Assembly: GCA_033961575.1 (NCBI GenBank)
Contig: CM066738.1
Span: forward strand, 103,689,478 to 103,753,477
Source: Aselliscus stoliczkanus
Lineage: Eukaryota > Chordata > Mammalia > Chiroptera > Hipposideridae
Direction: 5' to 3'
Length of the DNA: 64,000 nt
Shown here: positions 8,966 through 22,250 of the stretch, in pieces
How the letters are laid out: each line of letters opens with the position of its first letter
How positions within the stretch are numbered: the first letter of the stretch is position 1
Program-made: the position numbers and the translations under genes
The notes under the pieces: generated by a model
The model's database searches: none
What the model was told of the DNA's origin: nothing
Seen by the model: the letters and a program-made list of their open reading frames with translations, nothing else

Positions 8966-10751
8966 TTGAACCCCCACGTCTGCTTTTGTCTCAGCAGCAA
9001 GATGTGTCTCGCAGACAGTCACACCAGCTTGGGTTTGCACTGAACCGATGGGGTGTTGGTGTTATCAGACATTTCTGACTTTGATGTTTTTGGAAGGGAA
9101 AAACACGCGGCAGGTTAACCCCTCACCACTAACAATATAAATAGTTGAACTTGCAGCCCTTCTAGTTCTTGTTATCATGGAGACGACACATTTAAAATGG
9201 GAACAGATAAAGGCTGCACAGAAGAGCTCCCGGGAAACCTCCCGGAAAGCCACCTCCATCTCTGGCCCTCTCGTGGCCCCCGGGAGCACAGGGACAGGTA
9301 AAGACACCTTCACCTGAAAGTCAGGTGCTGCTCTGCCCCCTGCCCACCTCTAGGAGGAAACGCAGCCGGTGCAGCCCCGAGGACGGCCAGTGCTCCTCGC
9401 TGACTGCCGACCCCGCGCCTGGGGCCCGCGGGTGCAAGGTCCTGCGGGCTTCTCGTGTGGCGCGGACCAGCCTCGCGGGTAGGCCTGTCGCCTGCCTTCC
9501 CTCTGCAGGTCTGCCCTTGCGTGCTACCTGGCTAGGTCAGTGACTGGGCAGTTAGTGCTCCTCAACTTGCAGACGCAACGATGGGCTGTCTGTCCTTGGC
9601 TTGGTGTCCCAGATCAGTGGACCAGCCTTGTCACGATAATGTCCATACTTGTGGGGGGCTGCCCGCGCCCCATGCTCTTTGGAAACCATGAAGGCCCCGA
9701 AGAAGACTCAGCCCATCTCTGCCCAGTGAGAGCCTCAGTGCCCGATGGAGTGCCCAGTCCGAGCTCCGTGCTGGGGACGGGAGCCAAACTGTCTCCGGCC
9801 CCCTGGGCCCAGCCCTTCATCTTCCTGTCTTCACCCGTCTCCTCGTAGATGGGCACCGACTGAGAAGGTGGCAGGTGTCACACCAGGGGCGCGCCCCTCC
9901 GGAAGACCGGGGCTGGTTCTCCGGCTTGCACAGTTCTTCGACACCCTGTGGGTGGGGCTCACCTGAGGCCTCGGGTGGGGTACACCAGAGCGTGGACTTG
10001 GCATCTACCGCGGCTCCCCTCCAGAGGGGTCCACACTTGCTGTCCTGATTGCAATCACTGGAGAATTCCCCCAGCTACTGCTTGTGCCCGGGCAGCCGCT
10101 GGGGCCCTTCCCTCGTTTCCTGACTTCTGTGCAGACGTGGGAGGCCGGGTACAGCCGGTGTCCGCGTTTTCTGTACTCCGCCAGTTCAGCCAGTGCTTGC
10201 TTCTCTGTTTATTGTGTCAAGCCACACTGAGCACACACTACATCTAAGGTACCGCAGAGACAGAGGACAAAACTTTGCCCTTTGGGAGCTTGGGGTAAAT
10301 AGGCGTGTAGATGAAGAGATAACAGAGGAGACATACTCACAGTCTCCTTGCTGTTACGAGGAACGTCCCAGTTATTTTCTGAGGAGGAGTTTCTTTTGAC
10401 TTCTCAACATGGTAGCATCTGATAATATATGTAAACTGCAAAGTGCTTAATATTTGAAGACCTGAAGCCATGAGGTCTCCTGGGTATGAGGGCACTCCTG
10501 GCTCTGGGAAGGCCCGGTGATTGGGAGAGGGCTGGGGAGAGGGCGGGGAAGAGGTTGGAGCCGGAGCTTTGAGAAGGCCTAAGACGGCTTGCACCCTTGC
10601 TAGTGGAGCCAGCTCCTGACAGGACCCTAGAAACTGTTGGGTGTCGGCCCAACCATGTGTGTGCCCCAGAATACTGACTTTGAGGGGGGCACCAGGGCAG
10701 CCCTGATCCCCCACGTGTCTGACCGGCTTTCTCCTGATTGCTTTTGTCACA

Positions 10752-10765
10752 GCACCACCTGCTGG
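10752..10765 (-). promoter_or_regulatory. CTCF-like motif, one mismatch
   Basis: Read on the minus strand the site is CCAGCAGGTGGTGC, which fits CCASYAGRKGGCRS except T for C at position 12. Sequence alone cannot show occupancy. Confidence 0.3.
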
Positions 10766-13645
10766 TGAGGTTAGACTTCGGGTGGAAATGGCCTTAACTC
10801 TTGTTCTCTTTCCTCCACACTTCCAGAAGAAACAAAGTTTATGTTACTTATTATTTTCCCAGACACATGAAAGCAATCCAAGCACTATTAAGGAGGCAAA
10901 CAAGCCAAACCAAAGCATCTTGTTACTGTACCTGTGGAGGTCAGCTTTGTAAGGTAGTACAATTGAGGACCACTGATCCCTGTGATGGGCACTTTTTCCA
11001 TGGGAAATTGACATGCAGACATATCAAGAGGTGCAACCAGAAGCATAACATTGACCTTGAAGAGAGGAAGTCAGTGTCTCCAACATCCATCCAATTCCCA
11101 TTCCCCATGGTCAGAATAAATACATAAAAATCCATGAAATGCTTGGGATCTTACGAGGCAACATCTGAGGAAGAAAAGAACAATTTCCATCTGACGGTGT
11201 TAACCCCCATGTGAACACTCGTAGAAGGCATTTTGAATTCACCCCAAGCCATCAGGAGATAGAATTGCTATCAAGTGGGATTGTGGTGTCCACCCTACCT
11301 GCCTCCCCAGCCATCAAACCAGGTCATGTATTTGAAGTAATTTGCAGATAGTATAAAGCCTTATGTAAATGGAAGTATTGTTGTCATTGCAAAAGAAGCA
11401 GTAATGGTGGCCAGAAAGAAAATAATTGAGAACACAGCAAAAGAACTTTTTTAAATTAAAAACTCTTGGATATCTGTTGATTTGCTGCAGAGGAGAGAGA
11501 TGAGGTAATGGTAGAGAAAATAGGCTTTTCTCATTTCTTGCCATTGAATTTCATTTTTCTTTCACTTTATCCCCCAACATGCATTTTGTGCAAATGAATC
11601 TATGCAACTTTTGTCTAGTTCGCTATGGTCATTGATCCCTCACAAATTGATTCTGTTGCTGCATTGTTGAAAGATGGCTCTCAAATTGTTTTATTAAATT
11701 CCCCACCACCACCACGAAAATACCAAAATTGCGACCAAGGTCAGACTTAGTTTGGGCCAGCGCGTTGCCCTGGTCACTAGTTAAAAGGCCCTGAGGATGG
11801 AGCAGGGCCTGCATATTGTCCTCCGCCTTCTAGAAGACTAAGGTTGAACACTTGACCGGAGGAAATGGGCAAATGGATCCCCGAGGCCGCCTTCCATTTT
11901 CTGGGCTGCTCGGGACTCGAACTGCTCCCATGTTATCCCTGCTATTTCCCTGGACTGGGAAATAAAATGCTTAAAGCTGGAATTTCAAGTACTTTCTACT
12001 CATTGCTATTTCTTAGGTCTAATTCCAGTGAAATTGTACTTTCCCCTAATTACTACTCTTATCTATTGAAAGTTGAAATAGCAACTAAGAGAAATTTCCC
12101 AAATGTTGCACGCCCAGATGTCGACTTTGCTTGAGCTCAGGTAGAACTAACTCATTTGCTTTTCTGAGTCTTGACGCAAACTGCTCCACAATGAACATTT
12201 GGGGGTTCTTAAATCAGTTGCTAGAAATTGCCCTGTAAGCCAGGAATAAACCATGCACACAAAATACTTTGTTTTATGATCTGTGATACAATCCATTTTA
12301 AGAACTACTTGATTATGCCTTTTCCTAGAGCATTTCAGTGGGATAAAAATAGCTCCCTGAAATGTGTGTCACATCCCTGCCTACCCGAAGTACAACCAGC
12401 CATACTTTCTCTCCAGGAGCGGTAATGTGCTGAAGCCATCATCTCTCACAGGTAAACCCACCAGGATTTTCTTCCTAGAAGCTTTATTAAGCATGTAGTA
12501 CAATACTGTCTGCATATAATTTGCATACAATTTTTATGTAAATATTTTTATGACTCCTCCACTCTTCAAATTTAAATCACGATATTTCTGGGCTTACAAG
12601 GTGTTGGCTTTTGTCCTTGTTACTCCTCTATGACAGGCACATGTTCTAAGGGATGAGACGGCGTGTGTCAGAGAAAGAGAGGGCAGTGGGCAGGAGTGGT
12701 CGAGGACACCACCTTTCCTGTCCACTCCAATCCAGTCTGAGTATCATAGGGCAGAAATGACCTCGAAAGGCCACTGAGTGCCTGCTTCCAGGCAGAATCC
12801 AAACTGCCACTCTGCTGAGTGTTTTCTGTTTGTTTTTTCCTGCTGGAGCTGTAAGGAGAGAAGCCCTTTGGCCCCCTTCCGAAACTGCTGGGCAACTCCA
12901 TGAATGAGCTGAGTGCACAAGGGCTGGGGTGGGGGTAGTGCAGTGAGTGAGGGGACCGCGGCGATGAATAAAACACCACAGTTTAGAGGCCAACCTACCA
13001 GAGAGACACCTGGAACCAAGGATGTGGGAGGCTGGGGGAAGGCTCGGGGCCCAGACTTGCACCCGCCCTGAGATAGCCAACGGGCCCATCGCGAGCTCAG
13101 AATTCTCTTTAAGTCCCAGCTCTACTGTGTGGCCACTGAGAACCAACGCTGTGGGACATCCTTCCTGTCCACCAGCGGCCTTCAAACCTTTCTGTCTGTG
13201 GCTTCCTGACCTCCCGCCTCCCACAAACAAAGAAGGGGGAAGGGCCCACATCCCACGAGCTGCTCCCCATTAGCCCAGAGCAGCTTCGTGCCTGCCATGG
13301 AGAGCCAGTAACCGCTGCTGCACGCTCAGGACTCGCCACCATGGGACCATGGGACAGTCATCGTGCCCCCATGTCCCCCTCGCCTGGACGCCTCCCTGCC
13401 AGGACTCAGGCACCTCTTGCGAGCCTGACACTGGCAGATCCTGTCATCTGTCACCAGGTCCTGTCCATTCTATTTCCTAAACCATCCTCATGGAGGAGAG
13501 GGACAATAGTGTTTTTGTTTTTAATGAGCACGATTATTTCACATGCAGGAGACAAAAATATGAAGAAAATACAAGAGGGCTGTGGGATCAAGAGTGATCT
13601 CTGAAGGAAGAGAATCCCAAGCAGAGAAACTGCGAGAGCAAAGCT

Positions 13646-13665
13646 GGGGTGGGGTGGGGGTGGGG
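13646..13665 (+). other. Predicted G-quadruplex
   Basis: Four G runs of 4, 4, 5 and 4 bases are separated by single T bases, which is the most stable class of quadruplex loop length. Confidence 0.7.
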
Positions 13666-15429
13666 TAAGGAGAGGTTGGGGAGGTGAGTGTTGGGACATT
13701 CCAGGGAAGGGGGCATTCAGAGCACCCCCTTGTGCCAGGTTCTGAACCAATGGGTAAGACAGAGATAAGCCGAAGGGGCAAAGAGGTGACTGTTATTACC
13801 TAAAACTCACCATGGAGAATGGGGTTTGTGTCATCGGCTTCTGATTATTGAGCCCCATCATCGTCCGGACTTGCGCCCAGCAGCCCTTGATGGAGGCAGA
13901 CCTCCTCGCCCTGGAGCAGAGAGCGCCCCTGGGGAAGAGGGCAGCTGAGAACGGTCTCCCAAGAGGAGGAGGGAGAGGTGCAGGGCTATGCCTGCGCAGT
14001 GTATCCTTTCCGACTCTTTTTTTTTTTTTTTTCCCCCTGAGTGGTGCCAGGGAGTCATGCCAGGGGCCGCACGTCCAGGGCTGGAAGGAGGACCCTCCCA
14101 CTGCACGCTGACAAGCTCAGGTCCGTGTGGTTAGAGCCCCGAGCCTCCAGGCAGGAGGGTGTGACATGATGCTGCAGACCTAGACCAAGGCCCGCTGACA
14201 CGCTGGGGTCTGGCAGGTGCTTGGTCCCTGAGCGCTCTGTGGCTCTCACCACGGCATCTGCGCCCCATTCATTCGTTTCCGGGGGGTTGTAGTCATACAG
14301 CAAATGCACCATAAATATCTACCCAATAATGAATGAAAACACCAAGCCAGGACTGATTTGAATATTTGGAAACACTGTCTCTGGAGGTCCTCTCACGCTT
14401 GTCAAACTTGGTATCCAGGTTTTTAAATCAGAATTTATGGGGCTGACTGAGGTTGGAGGAGCCCAGTGGTGTGTCTATACCTGAGTTGGGACTGGCCTAG
14501 GTGGCTTTTGAGCAGCATCTGGACTCCCGTGTTTAACTCTTCCCCAAGTCCCTGAGACTAAGGTTGTTAGCAGGGGCAGGAGGTTAGGATTACCACTGAC
14601 ACTTTCTAAAAGACTAGCCACGGATTGGCCACACTCCCTGTCAGTCACTGTCAGCTCATCCTGTGAGGTGTGTGCATCTTCCACTTCCTGCCCAGAGCCA
14701 GGGATTTGAGAGCACAAGGAAAAAGCTTTTTAAGACAGGGCTGGAATCCAGGCCTCCGCAGCGTGTCTTTTGACATTGACATGTGAACTCATTTCTTTAT
14801 TTCCGTCCTCTCATTCTGTTTTGCGGTGGTTTTGCCCGCAGGGTCATGACGTATGCAGACATTTAAGTCAGCCATGTGCTAACCCATGTGGGGATCACTC
14901 TATAGACAGAACTAACTATAAGTTTCAAAATGTGTAATATTCAACAAAAATATCAATGTCCCCCCTGGGGTGATTAATGTTACGTGTTTGAACTCAGTTA
15001 TTGGCAGCAGCTGGAATACAGCATGGGGACCTACCGTGTCACATGTCTGCAGGGATCGCCTTCCCTTCTGTGTGGCGAGACCCCATGCTGTTTGAGCGCT
15101 GCCACCGGAACCTCATACATCACTGGCCCAGGTCGGAGACGGGGCCATTTTCAGTTGTTGTTTTGGTTGCATAGTCACCGTTTCTATGGTTCAACTTCAT
15201 CAGTATGATTCTTTGGAGTTGTAGAAAATGTCCTGTTAGGCTAACCCCTCCTCCCCCTGCTTTACCTTGTACTTCAAGATATGTTAATGACGGTGGATGC
15301 CTTTGACTGTGGTTAGGCATTTCTATTTCTCTTTTAAATTCCTTGTTGGACCCGGGACAGGCCATTCATTTCACGTACTCCATGATTAATAAATACCAAG
15401 TCTGTGTGGGGAGGAAGCCTCGTTCCTCT

Positions 15430-16190
15430 GCCCTCGAGGCCCTTTCAGCTGGTCTCATAATCAAATCCACGGGAGACAGGTTAGCAAGAGAAAATAAGCA
15501 AATTTAATTACATACGTATGTATGGGAACACCACATACATGACAGTCAGAGACAGAAAGGGAACATGGGATATATATACACACGACAGTGTGAGCTAGGG
15601 CTGAGGTAGGGTGCCTTGGGGTTTCAGAGGGTCGCTACAGGATGATAAGAGCAGATGTTCAGCAATTAGTAGTTTACTCTGCCGTATAGATAGGTCAACA
15701 AAGGTTCTCTCTGATCATTCTTACTATGGGCAAATCCCCTAGGTCAAATTCTTGTAGGTAGTATGGTTGGGGGTGGGGCTGGAATTTCTCTTGAGCCCAC
15801 ATGGTCTCAGTTCTTTAGCTGAAAATAACCTGCATACCACTGAGGGACATCTTGGGGTGACTGTTCCTGAACCCCTATATAAATTATCCCAAAGAGAGGC
15901 AGAGTCTGGCTTTATGCCTTTCCTGAGTCTCTGCCATTGTCCCCACAGTGGCCAGGACCTGGAGCTTACTGATTTCATCTTATTCACCTAGCCAAAGGCA
16001 AACTGTTACAACCCCCCTACAGGGCTTTTCTCTGTGAATAGGACTCTTCTCAGCAAATGAAATCCATGTGGCCTGATGGTATAAGTTTCCACCAAAACCT
16101 GTTGCAGGAGGCCTCCCCTGGGGAAGGTGAGTGGAGACAGCTGGTGCCAGAGTGGCATCCAGTGCCATAAACAAAGCCTTATGAAGTGGG
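15430..16190 (-). repeat. Possible solitary LTR, family not recognised
   Basis: The segment has LTR-like features on the minus strand: a TGTAACAG-type start around 16010 and AT-rich sequence ending near AAATTTAATTACATACGTAT at 15497-15516. The family and both ends are uncertain, and no coding region of an element is present. It could also be unique sequence. Confidence 0.3.
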
Positions 16191-16289
16191 CTAGTTGTGG
16201 TTCAGCCTATAGGACACCCCAGAGGAACCACTGGGTGTGGAAAGAGGATATCAGAACTTCCCTTTATGCTTCCTGCATTCTGAGGGTTG

Positions 16290-16490
16290 TATGAGCTAAT
16301 AACATTCACACACTGTGTTAAGTAAATGTCGGACACTGCCCTGAATGCTTTACTCATAGTAGTCCCCCTAACCTTGACAGTAGCACTAGGAGCTGAAGTC
16401 TATTATAATCCTCATTTACACAAGAAAAAGTGGGCAGAGGGTTCCAGTGAGTAGCCCCACGTCGCCAACAGGAGGTGTCAGGGCAGGGGC
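16290..16490 (-). repeat. MIR fragment
   Basis: CTGAATGCTTTACTCATAGT, TATTATAATCCTCATTTACA and the final AGGGCAGGGGCCCAGGCTGG follow the reversed MIR consensus at moderate divergence. Confidence 0.75.
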
Positions 16491-17544
16491 CCAGGCTGGC
16501 CGGCTCAGCCTCAGCATCCGTATGTTAACCATGTCATGATGAGACCGTCGTCACCATGGGGAACATATATGTAATGTATTAATTCACACCCACCCACACC
16601 CCGCAGACTCCAGCTTTGTTTTTTACTGAGAAGTCCAGGTTCATGATCCCTGGCACAGAGCCCTCTGAGAACAGCATCTGGGGCAGGGCTGGCCCCACTG
16701 GGCAGTGGGAATCAGGGCAAGTCCCCCGGGCCCCGTGGACACAGCAACCCTGGGTCTTTTCCAGCTCTGTCGTTCACTGCTCCCCGGATGGCACTGTGGT
16801 AATAGACTCATCCCCGATTAACCCTTAATCAGCAAAAGCTTGAGGTTAGGGTGAGCCCCTCTAACTGCCTGTTTCACCAGGGGTGCTTCAGGGATTAAGT
16901 CCTCACTTTTAATAGTTTGGGACCTTTTCATTCTAGATAGATGTGATTTCCAAAATTCAGCTTCAAAAGAAAAGGGAGATGGCTTTGGGGAGTTTCTGTT
17001 GGTTTTGATTTGGGCATCTGTGGATGTATCACTAGTGACAAATTGTGGCCTTGCTGCCCTAGTGAAGTCTAGGGAAGGGGAGACCCCTCAGGATAGCCAG
17101 TGGGGTGGGGCTGGTCTATACTTGGGGAGTACCTAGGATGTCACACACAGATGACAGCGCACTGCAGAAGTCTCATGACTGTGGAAGGAAAGATGTGTCA
17201 AGGGTGATGCAATTTATGGATGGGGCCTGCTTCTTTTTTTTATAGGAGGAGGAAATGTAACTCTGGGTAAGGCTCCAGCACACAGCATTTGGGGGACAGT
17301 TCTAGTGTGTTCCCTTACCTTCGTGAGGAGTGTACTGGAGGGGGAAAGGGAGACTCAGCCAGACCTACAGCAGGTAGGCGGCAGCTTTGCCGAAAAATAT
17401 TCAGACCTCACTTAGGTTACCACTCCTTCACATTTGGTTCACTGTTTGTTTAATCCTGAGAAAGGTTTCATCATGGTGGTAAAATGAGAGTATTCATCTT
17501 GAAGGATCTGGGTCTACACGTGTTTACACATTCTCGTCTTATTC

Positions 17545-17650
17545 CAAGGGGCACCTCCCACCTTGTAAGCTCCTCGAAGGGCAGACCTTACCTTGCTAAT
17601 ATTTGTATCTCAGGGGCTTCCCCTGCGTCTGGCACATGTAAGCTTCCAAC
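17545..17650 (+). repeat. L2 3'-end fragment
   Basis: CACCTTGTAAGCTCCTCGAA, GGGCAGACCTTACCTTGCTA and CCCCTGCGTCTGGCACATGT match the typical L2 3' terminal pattern (gtaagctccatgagggcaggga ... tggcacat). Confidence 0.65.
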
Positions 17651-17809
17651 CCATTTTCACTTTTAAAAGAATGCACCAACTTTGCAAACACCGTGATCCT
17701 GTTGGCTTTCTAATTGGCACCCTTCTTATTTAGCACGACACATGACTAGCCATCTTGACAAAGGAGCTGGGTGGAACAAAGCCTTCTCTTGCCGCAAGAA
17801 GCCACAGAC

Positions 17810-18250
17810 GCACTTTAAAATAAAACCAATAATGTTTTTTTTCTGACTATAAAACAATGCATACTCAGCAGGTGGAAACGGTAGGAATATTAATGAAGTA
17901 AAAAGACCCATGGTCTCATTCACTCACATGGCTTCATTCCCTACCACCCAGTCTTTTTTTCTAAGTACTGTTTTTAAATATGTAATTGTGATGATGCTAT
18001 ATTCAGTAGCCCTTTTTTTTCCTTTTATGTCTTGAGAATCTTTCCTAGTTAATAAAAATTCTTAATAAACATTTTTAAAAGCTGGTAATAGTCTGTGAGG
18101 TGGCATATACCATGATTTGATCAAATATATCAGTAGTGGGGGCCATTTGGATGGTTTCTGGCTTTTTGCTGTTGTAAACAATACCGCAGGGAACGTCTTA
18201 GCTATTATTGATTAAATAATTGCAAATATTGATGAATTTATTCAATATAT
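17810..18250 (-). repeat. Old L1 fragment, antisense
   Basis: GGTTTCTGGCTTTTTGCTGT then TGTAAACAATACCGCAGGGAA resembles antisense L1M 3' sequence (tttttgctattataaataatgctgcaatgaac). The upstream AT-rich part is probably from the same element. Confidence 0.55.
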
Positions 18251-18814
18251 TGATTAAAATTTATGAACAGTTGGAGCAAGAAGTGGGAGCTAAGCTGTGA
18301 TGTGGGAGGATGGCCTCGGTCCCCAGATGGGAAGCAGACACAGCCCTGCTCACCGTGGGGCCAGTGGGTCAGGGCCATGCTCTTGGGGAAGGAGATCGGT
18401 GAGGTCAAAGTATCTCCGGAAAAGGGAAAAGTACCCCAAGTATTATTTTCTTTCTAGATAAAGAAACAAACTTCAGGAAAGAGAAAACTCTTATATAGCT
18501 TTGGGCTGGTTCTCTACAATTCAACATCTCAGCTTTGAGAAGGGAAATCAAGCTTTTATTTTTCCCTCTCTGAAATATTCCTTTAAATGGCTAGTGGTTG
18601 AAGGCAGGTTTCAATAGCATGGGCTTGGAACTCCTTAAAGACTGACTCTAGTAGCTGCCGTTTCAGGGTCGGATTTTAAATGTCAAGACTGGTTCCGGGT
18701 GTGTGGTGCTTTGCAGACTTGGGCACTTGGTGTGCACTGTGAGCCCACCTTGGCATACTTGCCCCTCAAGGACTTTGCAGTCTAGTGGAGGAGAGGAATC
18801 ATTGAAAAAATAAT

Positions 18815-19020
18815 AGGAGCACGAGCTCTGGAGCAGACAGCCTGGCGTTTAAATTCTGCCTCTGCCTCTGATTAGCCGGGTGACCTTGGCAATTTAGCCG
18901 CCTGGTGCTTCAGTTACACGGACTGCAAACTGGAGTTCATAGAACAGCATCGTCGGATTCAGGGAGTGGACGGAGGTAACATCAGCCCCTGGCACAGGCC
19001 TGGCTCATGGAAAGGGCTTA
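18815..19020 (+). repeat. MIR element
   Basis: GGAGCAGACAGCCTGGCGTT, CTCTGATTAGCCGGGTGACC, TTGGCAATTTAGCC and the 3' CCTGGCACAGGCCTGGCTCA follow MIR from its tRNA-related head to near its 3' end. Confidence 0.85.
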
Positions 19021-20026
19021 ACTTCAAGCACCTGAAGTGCCCAGAGAAGAGCAGCCACCCACATCAGGAACAGAGCTGGCTTCACAGAGGGCCACTTTCA
19101 ACAGTGGTCCTTAGCGGATGCTTGGGAGGTGGCCCGTGGAGAAGTGGGGCTACAGCACCCCCGCCAGGGCAGCGATTGTTTCGGGTGTGTGAGGTTGAGA
19201 CGTCAGCAAGAAGTTCAAGTTTTCTGAGTCGCGATACTTATGTGCTTTTGTTGGATCATTTTGTGTTTGGGAACATCTTAGATCACATTGTCCTGCCTTT
19301 TCAAATTTTTTTCTTCTTCTAAGAACCATAGATGATCAGAGCTTAACTTGTTCTATGCAAACAGCAAGAGGAAAAACGTTTCCTTTATTTTTTGTGACGT
19401 TGAATTGAATATGATTGTGTAAGTAGCCTACGATAAACGGGCACACTGTTGGTTCAATTTTAGTGTATCTTATCCACTTTACATACTGTCTACATGGTGA
19501 CAGCATCCTGCCTGCTATATATCTGCATGTGGATATTTAGTAAAGGTCACAAACGCCTCCCATCCAAAACAGAACTTCTGGGTTTCTGTCCCAAACAAAT
19601 CCTCTCTGAGTCTTTCTCATAATAAAAACGTCACAAGGAGCCATCCAGTTGCTTCAGCCAAAATGCCAGGAGCCATCCTTGACTCGTCTCTCCTCGCCAC
19701 TCCACACAGCCAGTTCATCAATGGTTTTGTCCATTTCATCTTGAAAACATGTCCCAAACCACCCAAGTTTGTCTGTCTCCCCTGCTTGTCCAAGCTACTC
19801 ATTTGGGCTCCTGTTCAAGGCTCCATTATGGTACCATCCCCATCAATTTCCTACCAGAACCCTCATTTCAAAATGTAGAGGCCCACACCTGGCTCCTGAG
19901 ACGGCCTCCGTGGCCTTCCATCTCTCTGGAATGAACCCGAACTCACGAGGACCTGCGCAGTCTGATAGGACCAGACAGCCTCTCCAACGTGGCCTTTTCT
20001 ACTCTCACCCTCATGCATATCCTGTA

Positions 20027-20234
20027 ACCCAGGGCTGCTCCACCTCAGCGCCAGTGACATTTTGGTTCAGATCATTCTTCATTACAGGCTGTACATTGTC
20101 GGATGTTTAGAATCATCTCTGCCACCTACCCACTAGCTGCCAGTAGCACCCTCCTACCCTTGTGGCAATAAAAGTGTCTCTAGACATTGCCAGATATCAC
20201 CAGGGGTACAAAATCGCCATTAGTGAGAGTCACT
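20027..20234 (-). repeat. MER5A-like hAT-Charlie MITE
   Basis: GTGACATTTTGGTTCAGATC, CATTGTCGGATGTTTAGAAT, ACCCACTAGCTGCCAGTAGC and AGACATTGCCAGATATCACC match MER5A in reverse. It is the second copy in the window. Confidence 0.93.
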
Positions 20235-20334
20235 AGTCATGTCACACTGGCCTCCTTTCCACTGGAACACGTCTCCCCAGTCAGTCCATTGTAGCAGCTG
20301 TCCCCCTACCTAACCATCTTCCGCAGATGTTGTC

Positions 20335-20610
20335 ATGTCTGCCTCCTTCTCTGTTCTGATCTCAGCTCAGATGTCACCTCCTCAGAAAGGTCTTCTTGAC
20401 CACCCAAACTAAAGTGGTCCTTTGAGGTCACCCTGTACTATATCACTGCAGTTTAACTTCTTCATATCCTTTGTTAGTATCTGAAATGATCTTATTTATT
20501 TCTCTGTTCACTAGGTGGTAAGCTTCATGAGAGTAGAAACTTGTCTGTCTTCATGGAGTGTCCCCAGTACGACCAACAGTACCAGGCTTATAGCAGGCAT
20601 GTGAATGGCA
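20335..20610 (+). repeat. L2 3'-end fragment
   Basis: CTCAGCTCAGATGTCACCTC, CTCAGAAAGGTCTTCTTGAC, GTGGTAAGCTTCATGAGAGT and the TCCCCAGTACG region follow the L2 3' end closely. It abuts the MER5A copy, suggesting ordinary accumulation of old repeats. Confidence 0.85.
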
Positions 20611-21909
20611 AATGGATACGTAAGTGACTTCCTCTTCCTTCACGGAGATTTTTCTGAAGGTCAAGAAGTGGTGGCATGAGGGGATTGCATAATGTTTCGG
20701 ATAATTGCAGGACGTGATTGAGAAAGCCTAGGGAGATTTATTTTGACTGCATCTTCTAGACGCAGCTTTCTTAGTCTGGTGAACTAAGTGTCGGGGTCCC
20801 AGGTGAGTGACCCCATGGATCCAATCTTCTACTCAGCCTTCCTGGCCCGAACAGAAAGGTCACTTTGGGACAACCCAACCGGAAGCATAGAGGGTCAAGA
20901 ATCATCAGATCTTGGAGAGGTTATTGACTTACAGGGAACGTTGAGTGTTATGTCTGGGTTAGGAAACTAATCTAAGAGAGGGAAGGCGCCCGCTGGGAGC
21001 CAAGGCATAGGGGGTGGGGGCTGGGAGGCAGGAGCACCCTCCCTCAGCAGCACGGTACCCAACCCCATCCTCCTCCTGAACACCCCGTGGTCACACACGC
21101 TCCCTTCTCCCTGTCTCACAGGATGCATTTCCGGGGGCCTCCAGCCAACCTCTTGACTCTCTTCTCATTGCCAAATACAAGAGTCCGTCTGTCTCCTTTG
21201 ACTTCTCTGAAGCCGCTGATTCGGTGAATCACTTTCTGTCCTCATGTCTTCTCTGCTCTTGGCAGGCTTCCTTACAGGGGGGAAAAAAAAAATCCTTGGC
21301 TAGATTAATATTGACCACAAAGGATGTATTTCTCCACTGTTTTTTTTTTTACATCTCATTTTTCAATCTCAATTCAACTTGTTGCAACTTTAATACGTTA
21401 CAAGTAAACATTAGAGGCAGGAGCTGGGGACAAAAGGCAATATTGACAGACTCTCAACTATTGAAGTTTTCAACATATAAATGCATCACTGTATTATTTC
21501 CTGTAGACATGCAACTGCTGGTAACAGCACACTCCCGGTGGCAAAAGCATCGATTCGCACATAGCACATGCCCGCAGGGCGAGCCAAGAGTCCAGGACTC
21601 CGTGGCTTTCGCTCCCTAGGGGAGAAACCCAAGCTAGAGCCTGTGGTTCTCTCCTCAGCAGCATCAGTGCGCGTAGGCTGGGATATCCGGTGTCTGGACT
21701 CATGAGGATATGTCATTTTTATGGCTCTGTGGTGAGATAATGGTGAGGACAGCTCTGCCTCCAGCTGCTTCCCCACCTGGATTGATCTCGGTGACAATGC
21801 TCAAGAAATAAATTGGAAAAGGAATTAGAGAATTACTGTTTGAGGGCAGTGTTCCAGACTATGCAACCAAACGCTTATGAAACTGTCTGTCTCTCACACA
21901 CACACACTT

Positions 21910-22250
21910 TCCTAGGCTGCCATGACCAAGTACTGCAAGCCGGGTGACTGAAAGTGACAGAACTCATTCTCTCATAGTTCTGGAGTCTAGAAGTCTGAAG
22001 TCAGGTACTGGCAGGGCCACGGTCCCTGAAACCTGTAGGGGTGAATCCTTCGGTGCCCCTTCCAGCTCCCGGTGGTGGCTGTCCATCCTTGGAGCTCCTT
22101 GGTTTGTGGCTGCGTCACTCCCATCTCTGCCTCTGTTGTCACATGGCCTTCTCCCTGTGTGTCTGTGTCTCTGAGTCCACATTTCCCTCTTTTGATAAGG
22201 ACATCAGCCGTATTGGATTAAAGCCCCCAAACATACTGAGGCCAGGGTGG
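21910..22250 (-). repeat. MLT1-type (ERVL-MaLR) LTR fragment
   Basis: TAGGCTGCCATGACCAAGTA, CATAGTTCTGGAGTCTAGAA, CACATGGCCTTCTCCCTGTG and TAAGGACATCAGCCGTATTG are the reversed hallmarks of MLT1-type LTRs. It is an old, non-coding retroviral LTR remnant. Confidence 0.85.

Larger units (their letters stand above)
8966..15420. other. Intergenic sequence downstream of PHLPP1, no gene seen
   Basis: This is mostly unique sequence. A small GC-rich, CpG-containing patch lies at 9355-9490. A weak L2/MIR-like segment (CTGAGCACACACTACATCTA then CTTTGCCCTTTGGGAGCTT) lies at 10190-10300. A G-quadruplex-type run lies at 13646-13665 and a T run near 14017-14032. Open frames here are short and unlike known proteins. 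Confidence 0.65.
16200..21910. other. Intergenic sequence, no gene seen
   Basis: This block contains the MIR, L2, L1 and MER5A pieces listed separately. The sequence between them is unique, with only short unremarkable open frames (longest 118 and 131 codons at 18966 and 21224, no recognisable similarity). Confidence 0.65.

Noticed and set aside
12646..13251. 201-codon minus-strand open frame
   Set aside because: No recognisable motif, low-complexity composition, and overlapping frames of similar length on both strands.
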